64,000 nt of DNA from Magicicada septendecula (Eukaryota > Arthropoda > Insecta > Hemiptera > Cicadidae). The notes below the pieces were generated by a model. It had not been told where the DNA came from. It was given only the letters and a program-made list of their open reading frames with translations, and searched no databases. Both the position numbers and the translations under genes were made by a program. This document shows positions 21,299 to 33,044 of the stretch, one piece after another. The stretch lies in the NCBI GenBank assembly GCA_034769895.1, contig CM068373.1:198070134-198134133 (forward strand). The letters run 5' to 3'. Each line of letters opens with the position of its first letter. The first letter of the stretch is position 1.

Positions 21299-23464
21299 GA
21301 TTTTTCCTATGGCAAACGATAACAGCCGCAAATTCAAACAGAATCAAATAATTTTTTGCATACAGCCCTGATTTGTAGAGTACTCGCGACATATTGTTTT
21401 TGGTGAAGATCGGTTGAGGGAAGGGGGTAGTTTACCGGCAACGGTTTTTTTTATCAAGGGTAATTTTTACTTCCATATTCCTTAAGGAATGGAAGTATTG
21501 TGATGGCAAAAAAATCGTGTTCGAGATTATTGCAGATTCTGATTGTACTACACTCAAAACATGAAAAAAAGTCGTTTTTTGAAAAGTGTCTGTGTGTGTG
21601 TGTGTCTGTGTCTGTAGATTTTTCCTATGGCAAACGATAACAGCCGCAAATTCAAACAGAATCAAATAATTTTTTGCATACAGCCCTGATTTGTAGAGTA
21701 CTCGCGACCTATTGTTTTTGGTGAAGATCGGTTGAGGGAAGGGGGTAGTTTACCGGCAACGGTTTTTTTTATCAAGGGTAATTTTTACTTCCATATTCCT
21801 TAAGGAATGGAAGTATGGTGATGGCAAAAAAAAATCGTGTTCGAGATTATTGCAGATTCTGATTCTACTACACTCAAAACAAGAAAAAAAAAAGTTTTCC
21901 GAAAAGTGTCTGTGTGTCTGTCTGTCTGTCTGTCTGTCTGTGTGTGTGTCTGTCTGTGTGTCTGTGTGTCTGTGTGTCTGTAGATTTTTTTCTATGTCAA
22001 ACGATAAGTGCCGCAAATTCAAACAGAATCAAATAATTTTTTGCATACTGCCCTAATTTGCAGAGTACTCGCGACCTATTGTTTTTGGTGAAGATCGGTT
22101 GAGGGAAAGGGGTAGTTTACCTGCAACGGTTTTTTTTAGCAAGGGTAATTTTGTTTGTTTGGCAAACGATAACAGCCGCAAATTTAAACAGAATCAAATA
22201 ATGTTTCGCATACAGCCCTATATTGTAGAGTTCTCAAGATCTGTTGATTTTGGTGAAGATCGGTTAAGGGAAAGGGGTAGTTTACCGGTAACGTTTTATG
22301 TTTTAACAAGGGTATTTCTTATGGCAAACGATAACAGCCGCAAATTCAAACAGAATCAAAAGATTATTTGCATACAGCCCTAAATTGTAGAGTTCTCAAG
22401 ACCTCTCGTTTTTGGTGAAAATCGGTTGAGGGAAAGGGGTAGTTTACCTGCAACATTTTTTTAACAAGGGTATTTTTTTCTATGGCAAACGATAACTGCC
22501 GCAAATTCAAACAGAATCAAATAACTTTTTGCATACAGCCCTAATTTGTAGAGTACTCACGACCTGTTGTTTTTGGTGAAGATCGGTTGAGGGAAAGGGG
22601 TAGTTTACCAGCAACGGTTTTTTTTTATCAAGGGAAATGTTTTATTTGCCAAACGATAACAGCAGCAAATTCAAACAGAACCAAATAATGTTTCGCATAC
22701 AGCCCTGAATTATAGAGTTCTCAAGATCTGTTGATTTTGGTGAAGATCGGTTAAGGGATAGGGGTAGCTTACCTGTAACATTTTATGTTTTAACAAGGGT
22801 ATTTCTTATGGCAAACGATAACAGCCGTAAATTCAAACAGAATCAAAAGATTATTTTCATACAGCCCTAAATTGTAGAGTTCTCAAGACCTATTGTTTTT
22901 GGTGAAGATCGGTTAAGGGAAAGGGGTAGTTTACCTACAACGTTTTTTTAACAAGGTTATTTTCTATGGCAAACGATAACAGCCGCAAATTCAAATATAA
23001 TCAAATAATTTTCTCCATACAGCCCTGGTTTGTAGAGTACTCAAGACCCTTTGTTTTTGGTAAAGATCGGTTGAGGGGAAGGGGTAGTTTACCTGCAACG
23101 TTTGTTATAAAGCGTATTTTCTATGGCAAACGATAACTGCCGCAAATTCAAACAGAATCAAATAATTTTTTGCATACGTAAGTGAATTGTAGTGGACTCA
23201 AGGCCACTAGATTTTGGTGAAGATCGGTTAAGGGGAAGGGGTAGTTTACCAGCAACCTTTTACGTTTTAACAAGAGTAAAGTACTTGAAAATTCATTTAA
23301 ACTTTTTCAAACAATGGTAATTGTTAAAAATAAAATAATTTTGTTGCCAGGCAATAAAATTATAATTTTTTCATTTTAATGTAAATTATGTATATATTAG
23401 AAAATATATCGTGCTTGGCAGGCAAGCATATTTCAGATTATAAGTCTTAGAATATGGAAGTCAT

Positions 23465-23480
23465 GTATGGTTCTCCATAC
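23465..23480. repeat. Conserved hairpin GTATGG-TTCT-CCATAC closing array blocks
   Basis: A perfect 6-bp stem on a 4-base loop, followed by CGATATT. It is repeated unchanged at 25459-25474, 26993-27008, 30270-30285, 33018-33033 and 36742-36757, always as the last item of a block, and preceded by a conserved GGAAGTCAT. The spacers in front of it differ. Confidence 0.85.
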
Positions 23481-23489
23481 CGATATTTT

Positions 23490-25483
23490 ACTTCCATATT
23501 CCTTAAGGAATGGAAGTATGGTGATGGCAAAAAAAATCGTGTTCGAGATTATTGCAGATTCTGATTCTACTACACTCAAAACAGGAAAAAAAGTCGTTTT
23601 CCGAAAAGTGTCTGTGTGTGTGTCTGTCTGTCTGTCTGTCTGTCTATCTGTCTGTAGATTTTTTTTCTATGGCAAACGATAACTGCCGCAAATTCAAACA
23701 GAATCAAATAATTTTTTGCATGCAGCCCTGATTTGCAGAGTACTCGCGACCTATTGTTTTTGGTAAAGATCGGTTGAGGGAAAGGGGTAGTTTACCTGCA
23801 ACGGTTTTTTTTAGCAAGGGTAATTTTGTTTGTTTGGCAAACGATAACAGCCGCAAATTCAAACAGAATCAAATAATGTTTCGCATACAGCCCTCAATTG
23901 TAGAGTTCTCAAGATCTGTTGATTTTGGTGAAGATCGGTTGAGGGAAAGGGGTAGTTTACCTGTAACGTTTTATGTTTTAACAAGGGTATTTCCTATGGC
24001 AAACGATAACAGCCGCAAATTCAAACAGAATCAAAAGATTATTTGCATACAGCCCTAAATTGTAGAGTTCTCAAGACCTATTGTTTTGGTGAAGTTCGGT
24101 TGAGGGAAAGGGGTAGTTTACCTGCAACGTTTTTTTAATAAGGGTATTTTCTATGGCAAACGATAACAGCCGCAAATTCAAACAGAATCAAATAATGTTT
24201 TGCATACAGCCCTGATTTGTAGAGTACTCAAGACCTATTGTTTTTGGTGAAGATCGGTTAAGGGAAAGGGGTAGTTTACCTGTAACGTTTTATGTTTTAA
24301 CAAGGGTATTTCCTATGGCAAACGATAACAGCCGCAAATTCAAACAGAATCAAAAGATTATCTGCATACAGCCCTAAATTGTAGAGTTCTCAAGACCTCT
24401 TGTTTTTGGTGAAAATCGGTTGAGGGAAAGGGGTAGTTTACCTGCAACATTTTTTTAACAAGGGTATTTTTTTCTATGGCAAACGATAACTGCCGCAAAT
24501 TCAAACAGAATCAAATAACTTTTTGCATACAGCCCTAATTTTTAGAGTACTCACGACCTGTTGTTTTTGGTGAAGATCGGTTGAGGGAAAGGGGTAGTTT
24601 ACCAGCAACGGTTTTTTTTTATCAAGGGAAATTTTTTTTTTGCCAAACGATAACAGCAGCAAATTCAAACAGAACCAAATAATGTTTCGCATACAGCCCT
24701 GAATTATAGAGTTCTCAAGATCTGTTGATTTTGGTGAAGATCGGTTAAGGGATAGGGGTAGCTTACCTGTAACATTTTATGTTTTAACAAGGGTATTTCT
24801 TATGGCAAACGATAACAGCCGTAAATTCAAACAGAATCAAAAGATTATTTTCATACAGCCCTAAATTGTAGAGTTCTCAAGACCTATTGTTTTTGGTGAA
24901 GATCGGTTAAGGGAAAGGGGTAGTTTACCTACAACGTTTTTTTAACAAGGTTATTTTCTATGGCAAACGATAACAGCCGCAAATTCAAATATAATCAAAT
25001 AATTTTCTCCATACAGCCCTGGTTTGTAGAGTACTCAAGACCCTTTGTTTTTGGTAAAGATCGGTTGAGGGGAAGGGGTAGTTTACCTGCAACGTTTGTT
25101 ATAAAGCGTATTTTCTATGGCAAACGATAACTGCCGCAAATTCAAACAGAATCAAATAATTTTTTGCATACGTAAGTGAATTGTAGTGGACTCAAGGCCA
25201 CTAGATTTTGGTGAAGATCGGTTAAGGGGAAGGGGTAGTTTACCAGCAACCTTTTACGTTTTAACAAGAGTAAAGTACTTGAAAATTCATTTAAACTTTT
25301 TCAAACAATGGTAATTGTTAAAAATAAAATAATTTTGTTGCCAGGCAATAAAATTATAATTTTTTCATTTTAATGTAAATTATGTATATATTAGAAAATA
25401 TATCGTGCTTGGCAGGCAAGCATATTTCAGATTATAAGTCTTAGAATATGGAAGTCATGTATGGTTCTCCATACCGATATTTT
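23490..25483. repeat. Array block 2 (1,994-bp higher-order repeat)
   Basis: Starts with the near-palindrome at 23490-23517, has a TG/TCTG microsatellite (about 23609-23656), about ten B cores, then the spacer (25264 on) and the hairpin at 25459-25474. Block 3 repeats its start at an offset of exactly 1,994 bp (for example 23467 and 25461) with near identity. From about 22640 to 23489 block 1 carries the same B units and spacer, so blocks 1 and 2 arose by recent duplication. Confidence 0.92.
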
Positions 25484-27015
25484 ACTTCCATATTCCTTAA
25501 GGAATGGAAGTATGGTGATGGCAAAAAAAATCGTGTTCGAGATTATTGCAGATTCTGATTCTACTACACTCAAAACAGGAAAAAAAGTCGTTTTCCGAAA
25601 AGTGTCTGTGTGTGTGTCTGTCTGTCTGTCTGTCTGTCTATCTGTCTGTAGATTTTTTTTCTATGGCAAACGATAACTGCCGCAAATTCAAACAGAATCA
25701 AATAATTTTTTGCATGCAGCCCTGATTTGCAGAGTACTCGCGACCTATTGTTTTTGGTAAAGATCGGTTGAGGGAAAGGGGTAGTTTACCTGCAACGGTT
25801 TTTTTTTAGCAAGGGTAATTTTGTTTGTTTGGCAAACGATAACAGCCGCAAATTCAAACAGAATCAAATAATGTTTCGCATACAGCCCTCAATTGTAGAG
25901 TTCTCAAGATCTGTTGATTTTGGTGAAGATCGGTTGAGGGAAAGGGGTAGTTTACCTGTAACGTTTTATGTTTAAACAAGGGTATTTCCTATGGCAAACG
26001 ATAACAGCCGCAAATTCAAACAGAATCAAAAGATTATTTGCATACAGCCCTAAATTGTAGAGTTCTCAAGACCTATTGTTTTGGTGAAGTTCGGTTGAGG
26101 GAAAGGGGTAGTTTACCTGCAACGTTTTTTTAATAAGGGTATTTTCTATGGCAAACGATAACAGCCGCAAATTCAAACAGAATCAAATAATGTTTTGCAT
26201 ACAGCCCTGATTTGTAGAGTACTCAAGACCTATTGTTTTTGGTGAAGATCGGTTAAGGGAAAGGGGTAGTTTACCTGTAACGTTTTATGTTTTAACAAGG
26301 GTATTTCCTATGGCAAACGATAACAGCCGCAAATTCAAACAGAATCAAAAGATTATTTGCATACAGCCCTAAATTGTAGAGTTCTCAAGACCTGTTGTTT
26401 TTGGTGAAGATCGGTTGAGGGAAAGGGGTAGTTTACCTGCAACGTTTTTTTAACAAGGGTATTTTCTATGGCAAACGATAACAGCCGCATATTCAAATAG
26501 AATCAAATAATGTTTTGCATACAGCCCTGATTTGCAGAGTACTCAAGACCTGTTGTTTTTGGTAAAGATCGGTTAAGGGGAAGGGGTAGTTTACCAGCAA
26601 CGTTTTTTTATCAAGCGTATTTTCTATGGCAAACGATAACAGCCGCAAATTCAAACAGAATCAAATAATTGTTTGCATACGTCCCTGAATTGTAGAGGTC
26701 TCAATGACTTTCGATTTTGGTGAAGATCGGTTAAGGGGAAGGGGTAGTTTACCAGCAACCTTTTACGTTTTAACAAGAGTAAAGTACTTGAAAATTTATT
26801 TAAACTTTTTGAAACAATGGTAATTGTTAAAAATAAAATAATTTTGTTGCCAGGCAATAAAATTATAATTTTTTCATTTTAATGTAATATAATATTTTTC
26901 ATTTAATACAGCAATAAAAAGGCAGGTAAGACACAGCCTGGCTGTTTGGCTGAAAATGATTTTAAATATAAATCTAAGAATATGGAAGTCATGTATGGTT
27001 CTCCATACCGATATT
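25484..27015. repeat. Array block 3 (shortened higher-order repeat)
   Basis: Opens like block 2 and follows it closely through about five B units, then joins other B units (seven in all) and a spacer at 26773-26992. The spacer starts like those of blocks 1 and 2 (AAGAGTAAAGTACTTGAAAA) but has a different end from about 26885. It is closed by the hairpin at 26993-27008. It is about 460 bp shorter than block 2. Confidence 0.88.
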
Positions 27016-27132
27016 ACTTCCATGTTCCTTAAGGAAATGAAAGTATGGTGATGGCAAAAAAAATCGGGTTCGAGATTATTGCAGATTCTGATTGTACTAC
27101 ACTCAAAATATGAAAAAAAGTCGTTTTTCGAA

Positions 27133-27183
<51 letters not shown>

Positions 27184-30100
27184 TGTGTGTGTGTCTGTGT
27201 GTCTGTAGATTTTTTTCTATGGCAAACGATAACAGCCGGAAATTCAAACAGAATCAAATAATATTTTGCATACAGTCCTGATTTGTAGAGTACTCGCGAC
27301 CTATTGTTTTTGGTGAAGATCGGTTGAGGGAAGGGGGTAGCTTACCGGCAACTGTTTTTTTTTTATCAAGGGTAATTTTTACTTCCATGTTCCTTAAGGA
27401 AATGGAAGTATGGTGATGGCAAAAAAAATCGTGTTCGAGATTATTGCAGATTCTGATTGTACTACACTCAAAACATGAAAAAAGTCGTTTTTCGAAAAGT
27501 GTCTGTGTGGGTGTGTGTCTGTGTGTCTGTGTGTCTGTAGATTTTTTTCTATGGCAAACGATAACAGCCGCAAATTCAAACAGAATCAAATAATTTTTTG
27601 CATACAGCCCTGATTTGTAGAGTACTCGCGACTTATTGTTTTTGGTGAAGATCGGTTGAGGGAAGGGGGTAGTTTACCAGCACCGGTTTTTTTTATCAAG
27701 GGTAATTTTTTTTGTTTGGCAAAGGATAACAGCCGCAAATTCAAACAGAATCAAATAATGTTTCGCATACAGCCCTGAATTGTAGAGTTCTCAAGATCTG
27801 TTGATTTTGGTAAAGATCGGTTAAGGGGAAGGGGTAGTTTACCAGCAACGTTTTATGTTTTAACAAGGGTATTTTCAATGGCAAACGATAACAGCCGCAA
27901 ATTCAAACATAATCAAATAATGTTTTGCATACTGCCCTGAATTGTAGTGTTCTCAAGACCTTTTGTTTTTGGTGAAGATCGGTTGAGGGAAAGGGGTAGT
28001 TTACCAGCAATGTTTTATGTTTTAAAAGGGTATTTTCTATGGCAAACGTTAAGAGCTGCAAATTCAAACAGAATCAAATACGTTTTTGCATACAGCCCTG
28101 ATTTCTTGAGTACTAAAGACGTATTGTTTTTGGTGAAGATCGTTTAAGGGAAAGGGGTAGTTTACCAGCCACGTTTTTTGTTTTATCAAGGGTATTTTGT
28201 ATGGCAAACGATAACAGCCGTAAATTCATACAAAATCATATAATATTTTGCATACAGCCCTGAATTGCAGAGTTCTCAAGACCTGTCGTTTTTGGTGAAG
28301 ATCGGTTAAGGGAAAGGGATAGTTTACCAGCAACGGTTTTTTATCAAGGGTAATTTTCTATGGTAAATGATAACAGCCGCATATTCAAACAGAATCAAAT
28401 GATGTTTTGCATACAGCCCTGTATTGTAGAGGTCTCAATACCTATTGGTGTTGGTGAAGATCGGTTAAGGGAAAGGGGTAGTTTACCAGTAACGTTTTAT
28501 GTTTTAAAACGGTATTTTCTATGACAAACGATAAGAGCCGCAAATTCAAACCGAATCAAACGAATCAAATACGTTTTTGCATACAGCCCTGTTTTGTTGA
28601 GTATTAAAAACCTGTTGTTTTTGGTGAAGATTGGTTAAGGGAAAGGGGTAGTTTACCAGACACGTTTTTTGTCTTATCAAGGGTATTTTATATGGCAAAC
28701 AATAACAGCCGCAAATTCAAACAGAATCATATAATATTTTGCATACAGCCCTGAAATGTAGAGTTCTCAAGACCTGTTGGTTTTGGTGAAGATCGGTTAA
28801 GGGAATAGGTTTGTTTACCAGCAACATTTTATGTTTTATCAAGGGTAATTTTTTTTTTGACGAACGATAACTGCCATATATTAAAACAGAATCAACTACC
28901 CTTCTGCATACCTTTTTGAATTATACAGACTCAAGGTCTGTTGATTTTGTTGAAGATAGGTTAAGGGGAAAGGGGTAGTTTACCTGCAACGTTTCATGTT
29001 TTAACAAGGGTATTTTTTCTATGACGAACGATAACTGCCGTAAATTCAAAGAGAATCAACTGTTTTGTATACAGCCCTGAATTGTAGGGTTCTCAAGACC
29101 TATTGTTTTTGGTGAAGATTGGTTAATGGAATAGGGTAGTTTACCAGCAACGTTTTTGTTTTATCAAGGGTGTTTTCTATGGCAAACGATAACAGCAGTA
29201 AATTAAAACAGAAACAAATAATTGTTTGCATACAGGCCTGAATTGTAGATTAATCAAGACCTATCGTTTTTGGTGAAGATCGGTTAAGGGGAAGGTGTAG
29301 TTTACCGGCAACGGTTTTTTATCAAGGGTAATTTTTTTCTATAGTAAACGATAACTGCCGCAAATTCAAACAGAATCAAATGATGTTTTGCATACAGCCC
29401 TGTATTGTAGAGTTCTCATACCTATTGGTGTTGGTGAAGATCGGTTAAGGGAAAGGGGTAGTTTACCAGCAACATTTTATGTTTTAACAAGGGTAATTTT
29501 TTATATGACGAACGATAACTGCCGAAAATTCAATGAGAATCAAATAATTTTTTGCACCCTTTCCTGAGTTGCAGAGAGCTCAAGGTCTATTGATTTTGGT
29601 GAAGATCGGTAAAGGGAAAGGGGTAGTTTACCTGCTACATTTTATGTTGTAACAAGAGAAATGTTTCCATGACGAACGATAACTGCTGCACATTCAAACA
29701 GAATCAAATATTTTTTGCATGCTTCCCTGAATTGTATGGGGCGGAAGGTCTATTGATTTTGGAGAATATCGGTTAAGAGAAAGGGGTAGTTTACCTGAAA
29801 CATTTTATGATTTAACGAGAGTAAAGTACTTAATTTTTATAAATAAAGTATCCTGATAAGAAGCTCATAGTAATCCACTGTAGAAACGTAGATGAAATAT
29901 CTATAAATGAAAAGGTTAGGTGAACGGGGTGGGGGTAATTTTCTATTATTAAAAATTATAGTTGAAGGTGGAGGGCAGAATTTTTTATATGTGTACTACG
30001 TTATCGGCAACAAAGAAGTAGTTTTTTGTTAAAATTGCTTCCCGGGCTCGTTAGCCGTGGTCCAATGTATCCTACATAACCAGACTTTTCGGCATTGCCA

Positions 30101-30296
30101 TCGACTACCATCATCGGTGAAAATCGAGTGCGAAAACGTGAGGTGGTATACGTTTGTGACCACAGTACTGTGGTTAATGCTGAAGCAATAAGTAGAAAGA
30201 CGTAGTTTCTATGGAAATATTTCATTTCGAATATGATTTTAAATATAAATCTTAGAACATGGAAGTCATGTATGGTTCTCCATACCGATATTTTTT
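27016..30296. repeat. Array block 4 (two A units, about 13 B units, long spacer)
   Basis: Two A-type units start at 27016 and 27381 (365-bp period, longer because of a TG tract of about 70 bp at 27137-27206). B units follow, several with variant cores (GACGAACGATAACTGCC instead of GGCAAACGATAACAGCC). A spacer of a different kind follows at about 29818-30269 and carries the minus-strand ORF at 30001-30225. The hairpin is at 30270-30285. Confidence 0.88.
30001..30225 (-). CDS. Signal-peptide-like 74-residue ORF in spacer, copy 1
   Basis: Not recognised as a known protein. On the minus strand, the ATG at 30225 starts MKYFHRN, then a hydrophobic run YVFLLIASALTTVLW (about residues 8-22), then a polar region with SRFRTRFSPMM and a C-terminal NKKLLLCCR. 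The N-terminus has the form of a secretory signal peptide or a single membrane segment. The internal ATG was chosen because the hydrophobic segment starts right after it and because the DNA on its 5' side (the block-closing hairpin and leader) is shared with spacers that lack this ORF. The frame is open further upstream to 30327 in this copy. It may be an exon captured by the Helitron, or chance. Confidence 0.3.
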   Translation of the reverse strand: MKYFHRNYVFLLIASALTTVLWSQTYTTSRFRTRFSPMMVVDGNAEKSGYVGYIGPRLTSPGSNFNKKLLLCCR

Positions 30297-33044
30297 GTTT
30301 GGCAAACGATAACAGCCGCAAATTCAAACAGAATCAAATAATGTTTCGCATACAGCCCTGAATTGTAGAGTTCTCAAGATCTGTTGATTTTGGTAAAGAT
30401 CGGTTAAGGGGAAGGGGTAGTTTACCAGCAACGTTTTATGTTTTAACAAGGGTATTTTCAATGGCAAACGATAACAGCCGCAAATTCAAACATAATGAAA
30501 CAATATTTTGCATACTGCCCTGAATTGTAGAGTTCTCAAGACCTTTTGTTTTTGGTGAAGATCGGTTGAGGGAAAGGGGTAGTTTACCAGCAACGTTTTA
30601 TGTTTTAAAAGGGTATTTCTTATGGCAAACGATAAAAGCCGCAAATTCAAACAGAATCAAATACGTTTTTGCATACAGCCCTGATTTCTTGAGTACTAAA
30701 GACCTATTGTTTTTGGTGAAGATCGTTTAAGGTAAAGGGGTAGTTTACCAGCCACGTTTTTTGTTTTATCAAGGGTATTTTGTATGGCAAACGATTACAG
30801 CCGTAAATTCATACAAAATCATATAATATTTTGTATACTGCCCTGAATTATAGATTTCTTAAGACCTACCGTTTCTGGTGAATATCGGTTAGGGGAAAGG
30901 GGTAGTTTAACGGCAACGGTTTTTTATCAAGGGTAATTTTCTATGGTAAATTGTAACAGCCGCAAATTCAAACAGAATCAAATGATGTTTTGCATACAGC
31001 CCTGTATTGTAGAGATCTCAATACCTATTGGTGTTGGTGAAGATCGGTTAAGGGAAAGGGGTAGTTTGCCAGTAACGTTTTATGTTTTAAAACGGCATTT
31101 TCTATGGCAAACGATAAGAGCCGCAAATTCAAACCGAATCAAACGAATCAAATACGTTTTTGCATACAGCCCTGTTTTTTTGAGTATTAAAGACCTATTG
31201 TTTTTGGTGAAGACTGGTTAAGGGAAAGGGGTAGTTTACCAGACACGTTTTTTGTCTTATCAATGGTATTTTATATGGCAAACGATAACAGCCGCATATT
31301 CAAACAGAATCATATAATATTTTGCATAGAGCCCTGAAATGTAGAGTTCTCAAGACCTGTTGGTTTTGGTGAAGATCGGTTAAGGGAATAGGTTTGTTTA
31401 CCATTAAAATTTTATGTTTTATCAAGGGTAATTTTTTTTTTGACAAACGATAACTGCTATATGTTAAAACAGAATCAACTACCCTTCTGCATACCTTTTT
31501 GAATTATACAGAACTCAAGGTCTGTTGATTTTGTTGAAGATCGGTTAAGGGAAAGGGGTAGTTTACCTGCAACGTTTCATGTTTTAACAAGGGTATTTTT
31601 TCTATGACGAACGATAACTGCCGTAAATTCAAAGAGAATCAACTGTTATGTATACAGCCCTGAATTGCAGGGTTCTCAAGACCTATTGATTTTGGTGAAG
31701 ATTGGTTAATGGAATAGGGTAGTTTACCAGCAACGTTTTTGTTTTATCAAGGGTGTTTTCTATGGCAAACGATAACAGCCGTAAATTCAAACAGAATCAA
31801 ATAATTGTTTGCATACAGGCCTGAATTGTAGATTAATCAAGACCTATCGTTTTTGGTGAAGATCGGTTAAGGGAAAGGTGTAGTTTACCTGCAACGGTAT
31901 TTTATCAAGGGTAATGTTTTTCTATGGTAAACGATAACAGCCGCAAATTCAAACAGAATCAAATGATATTTTGCATACAGCCCTGTATTGTAGAGTTCTC
32001 AATACCTATTGGTGTTCGTGAAGATCGGTTAAGGGAAAGGGGTAGTTTACCAGCAACATTTTATGTTTTAACAAGGGTAATTTTTTATATGACGAACGAT
32101 AACTACCGTAAATTCAATCAGAATCAGCTAGGTTTTTGCATACATTTTTGAACTAAAGAGAACTCAAGGTCTGTTGATTTTGTTGAAGATCGTTTAAGGG
32201 CAGGGGTAGTTTATCAGCAACGTTTTCTGTTTTAAAAAGGGTAATTTTTTTTATGACGAACGATAACTGCCGAAAATTCAATGAGAATCAAATAATTTTT
32301 TGCACCCTTTCCTGAGTTGCAGAGAGCTCAAGGTCTATTGATTTTGGTGAAGATCGGTTAGGGGAAAGGGGTAGTTTACCAGCTACATTTTATGTTGTAA
32401 CAAGAGAAATGTTTCCATGACGAACGATAACTGCCGCACATTCATACAGAATCAAATATTTTTTGCATGCTTCCCTGAATTGTATGGGGCGGAAGGTCTA
32501 TTGATTTTGGAGAAGATCGGTTAAGAGAAAGGGGTAGTTTACCTGAAACCTTTTATGATTTAACGAGAGTAAAGTACTTAATTTTTATCAATAGAGTATC
32601 CTGATAAGAAGCTCATAGTAATCCACTGTAGAAACGTAGATGAAATATCTATAAATGAAGAGGTTAGGTGAACGGGGTGGGGGTAATTTTCTATTATTAA
32701 AAATTATAGTTGAAGGTGGAGGGCAGAATTTTTTATATGTGTACTACGTTACCGGCAACAAAGAAGTAGTTTTTTGTTAAAATTGCTTCCCGGGCTCTTT
32801 AGCCGTAGTCCAATGTTTTCTACAAAACCAGACTTTTCGGCAGTGCCATCGACTGCCATCATCGGTGAAAATCGAGTGCGAAAACGTGAGGTGGTATACG
32901 TTTGTGACCACAGTACTGTGGTTAATGCTGAAGCAATAAGTAGAAAGACGTAGTTTCTATGGAAATATTTCATTTCGAATATGATTTTAAATATAAATCT
33001 TAGAACATGGAAGTCATGTATGGTTCTCCATACCGATATTTTTT
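30297..33044. repeat. Array block 5 (2,748-bp higher-order repeat)
   Basis: About 14 B units plus the long spacer (about 32566-33017) and hairpin (33018-33033). Block 6 repeats it at an offset of exactly 2,748 bp (30943/33691 and 31924/34672 give nearly the same short peptides). It resembles block 4 after 27717 but has one extra B unit near 32091. Confidence 0.92.
32749..32973 (-). CDS. Signal-peptide-like 74-residue ORF in spacer, copy 2
   Basis: Same length and same hydrophobic N-terminus as the frame at 30001-30225. The second half differs at several residues (for example SGFVENIGLRLK against SGYVGYIGPRLT). Here the last codons read GCCGGTAA, so a GT follows CCG and could act as a splice donor; the other two copies have GCCGATAA. 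Its 2,748-bp spacing from copy 1 shows it was duplicated together with its block. Function unknown. Confidence 0.3.
   Translation of the reverse strand: MKYFHRNYVFLLIASALTTVLWSQTYTTSRFRTRFSPMMAVDGTAEKSGFVENIGLRLKSPGSNFNKKLLLCCR

Larger units (their letters stand above)
21145..23489. repeat. Array block 1 (three A units, then B units, then spacer)
   Basis: Starts with three A-type units (starts 21145, 21469, 21787, periods 324 and 318 bp). Each begins with a near-palindrome (ACTTCCAT.TTCC / GGAA.TGGAAGT), has a TG/TCTG microsatellite in the middle and ends in a B-type half. B-type units then follow, each containing GGCAAACGATAA...GCCGCAAATTCAAACAG and GAAGATCGGTT.AGGG...GGGGTAGTTTACC. About ten B cores are present. 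A non-repeat spacer (about 23270-23464) and a hairpin at 23465-23480 close the block. Read in frame, some B units give short ORFs, but frames are not kept between units. Confidence 0.9.

Noticed and set aside
26874-27257. 127-residue frame with a long His-Thr run
   Set aside because: The His-Thr run is only the translated (GT)n microsatellite; the rest is spacer and array sequence.
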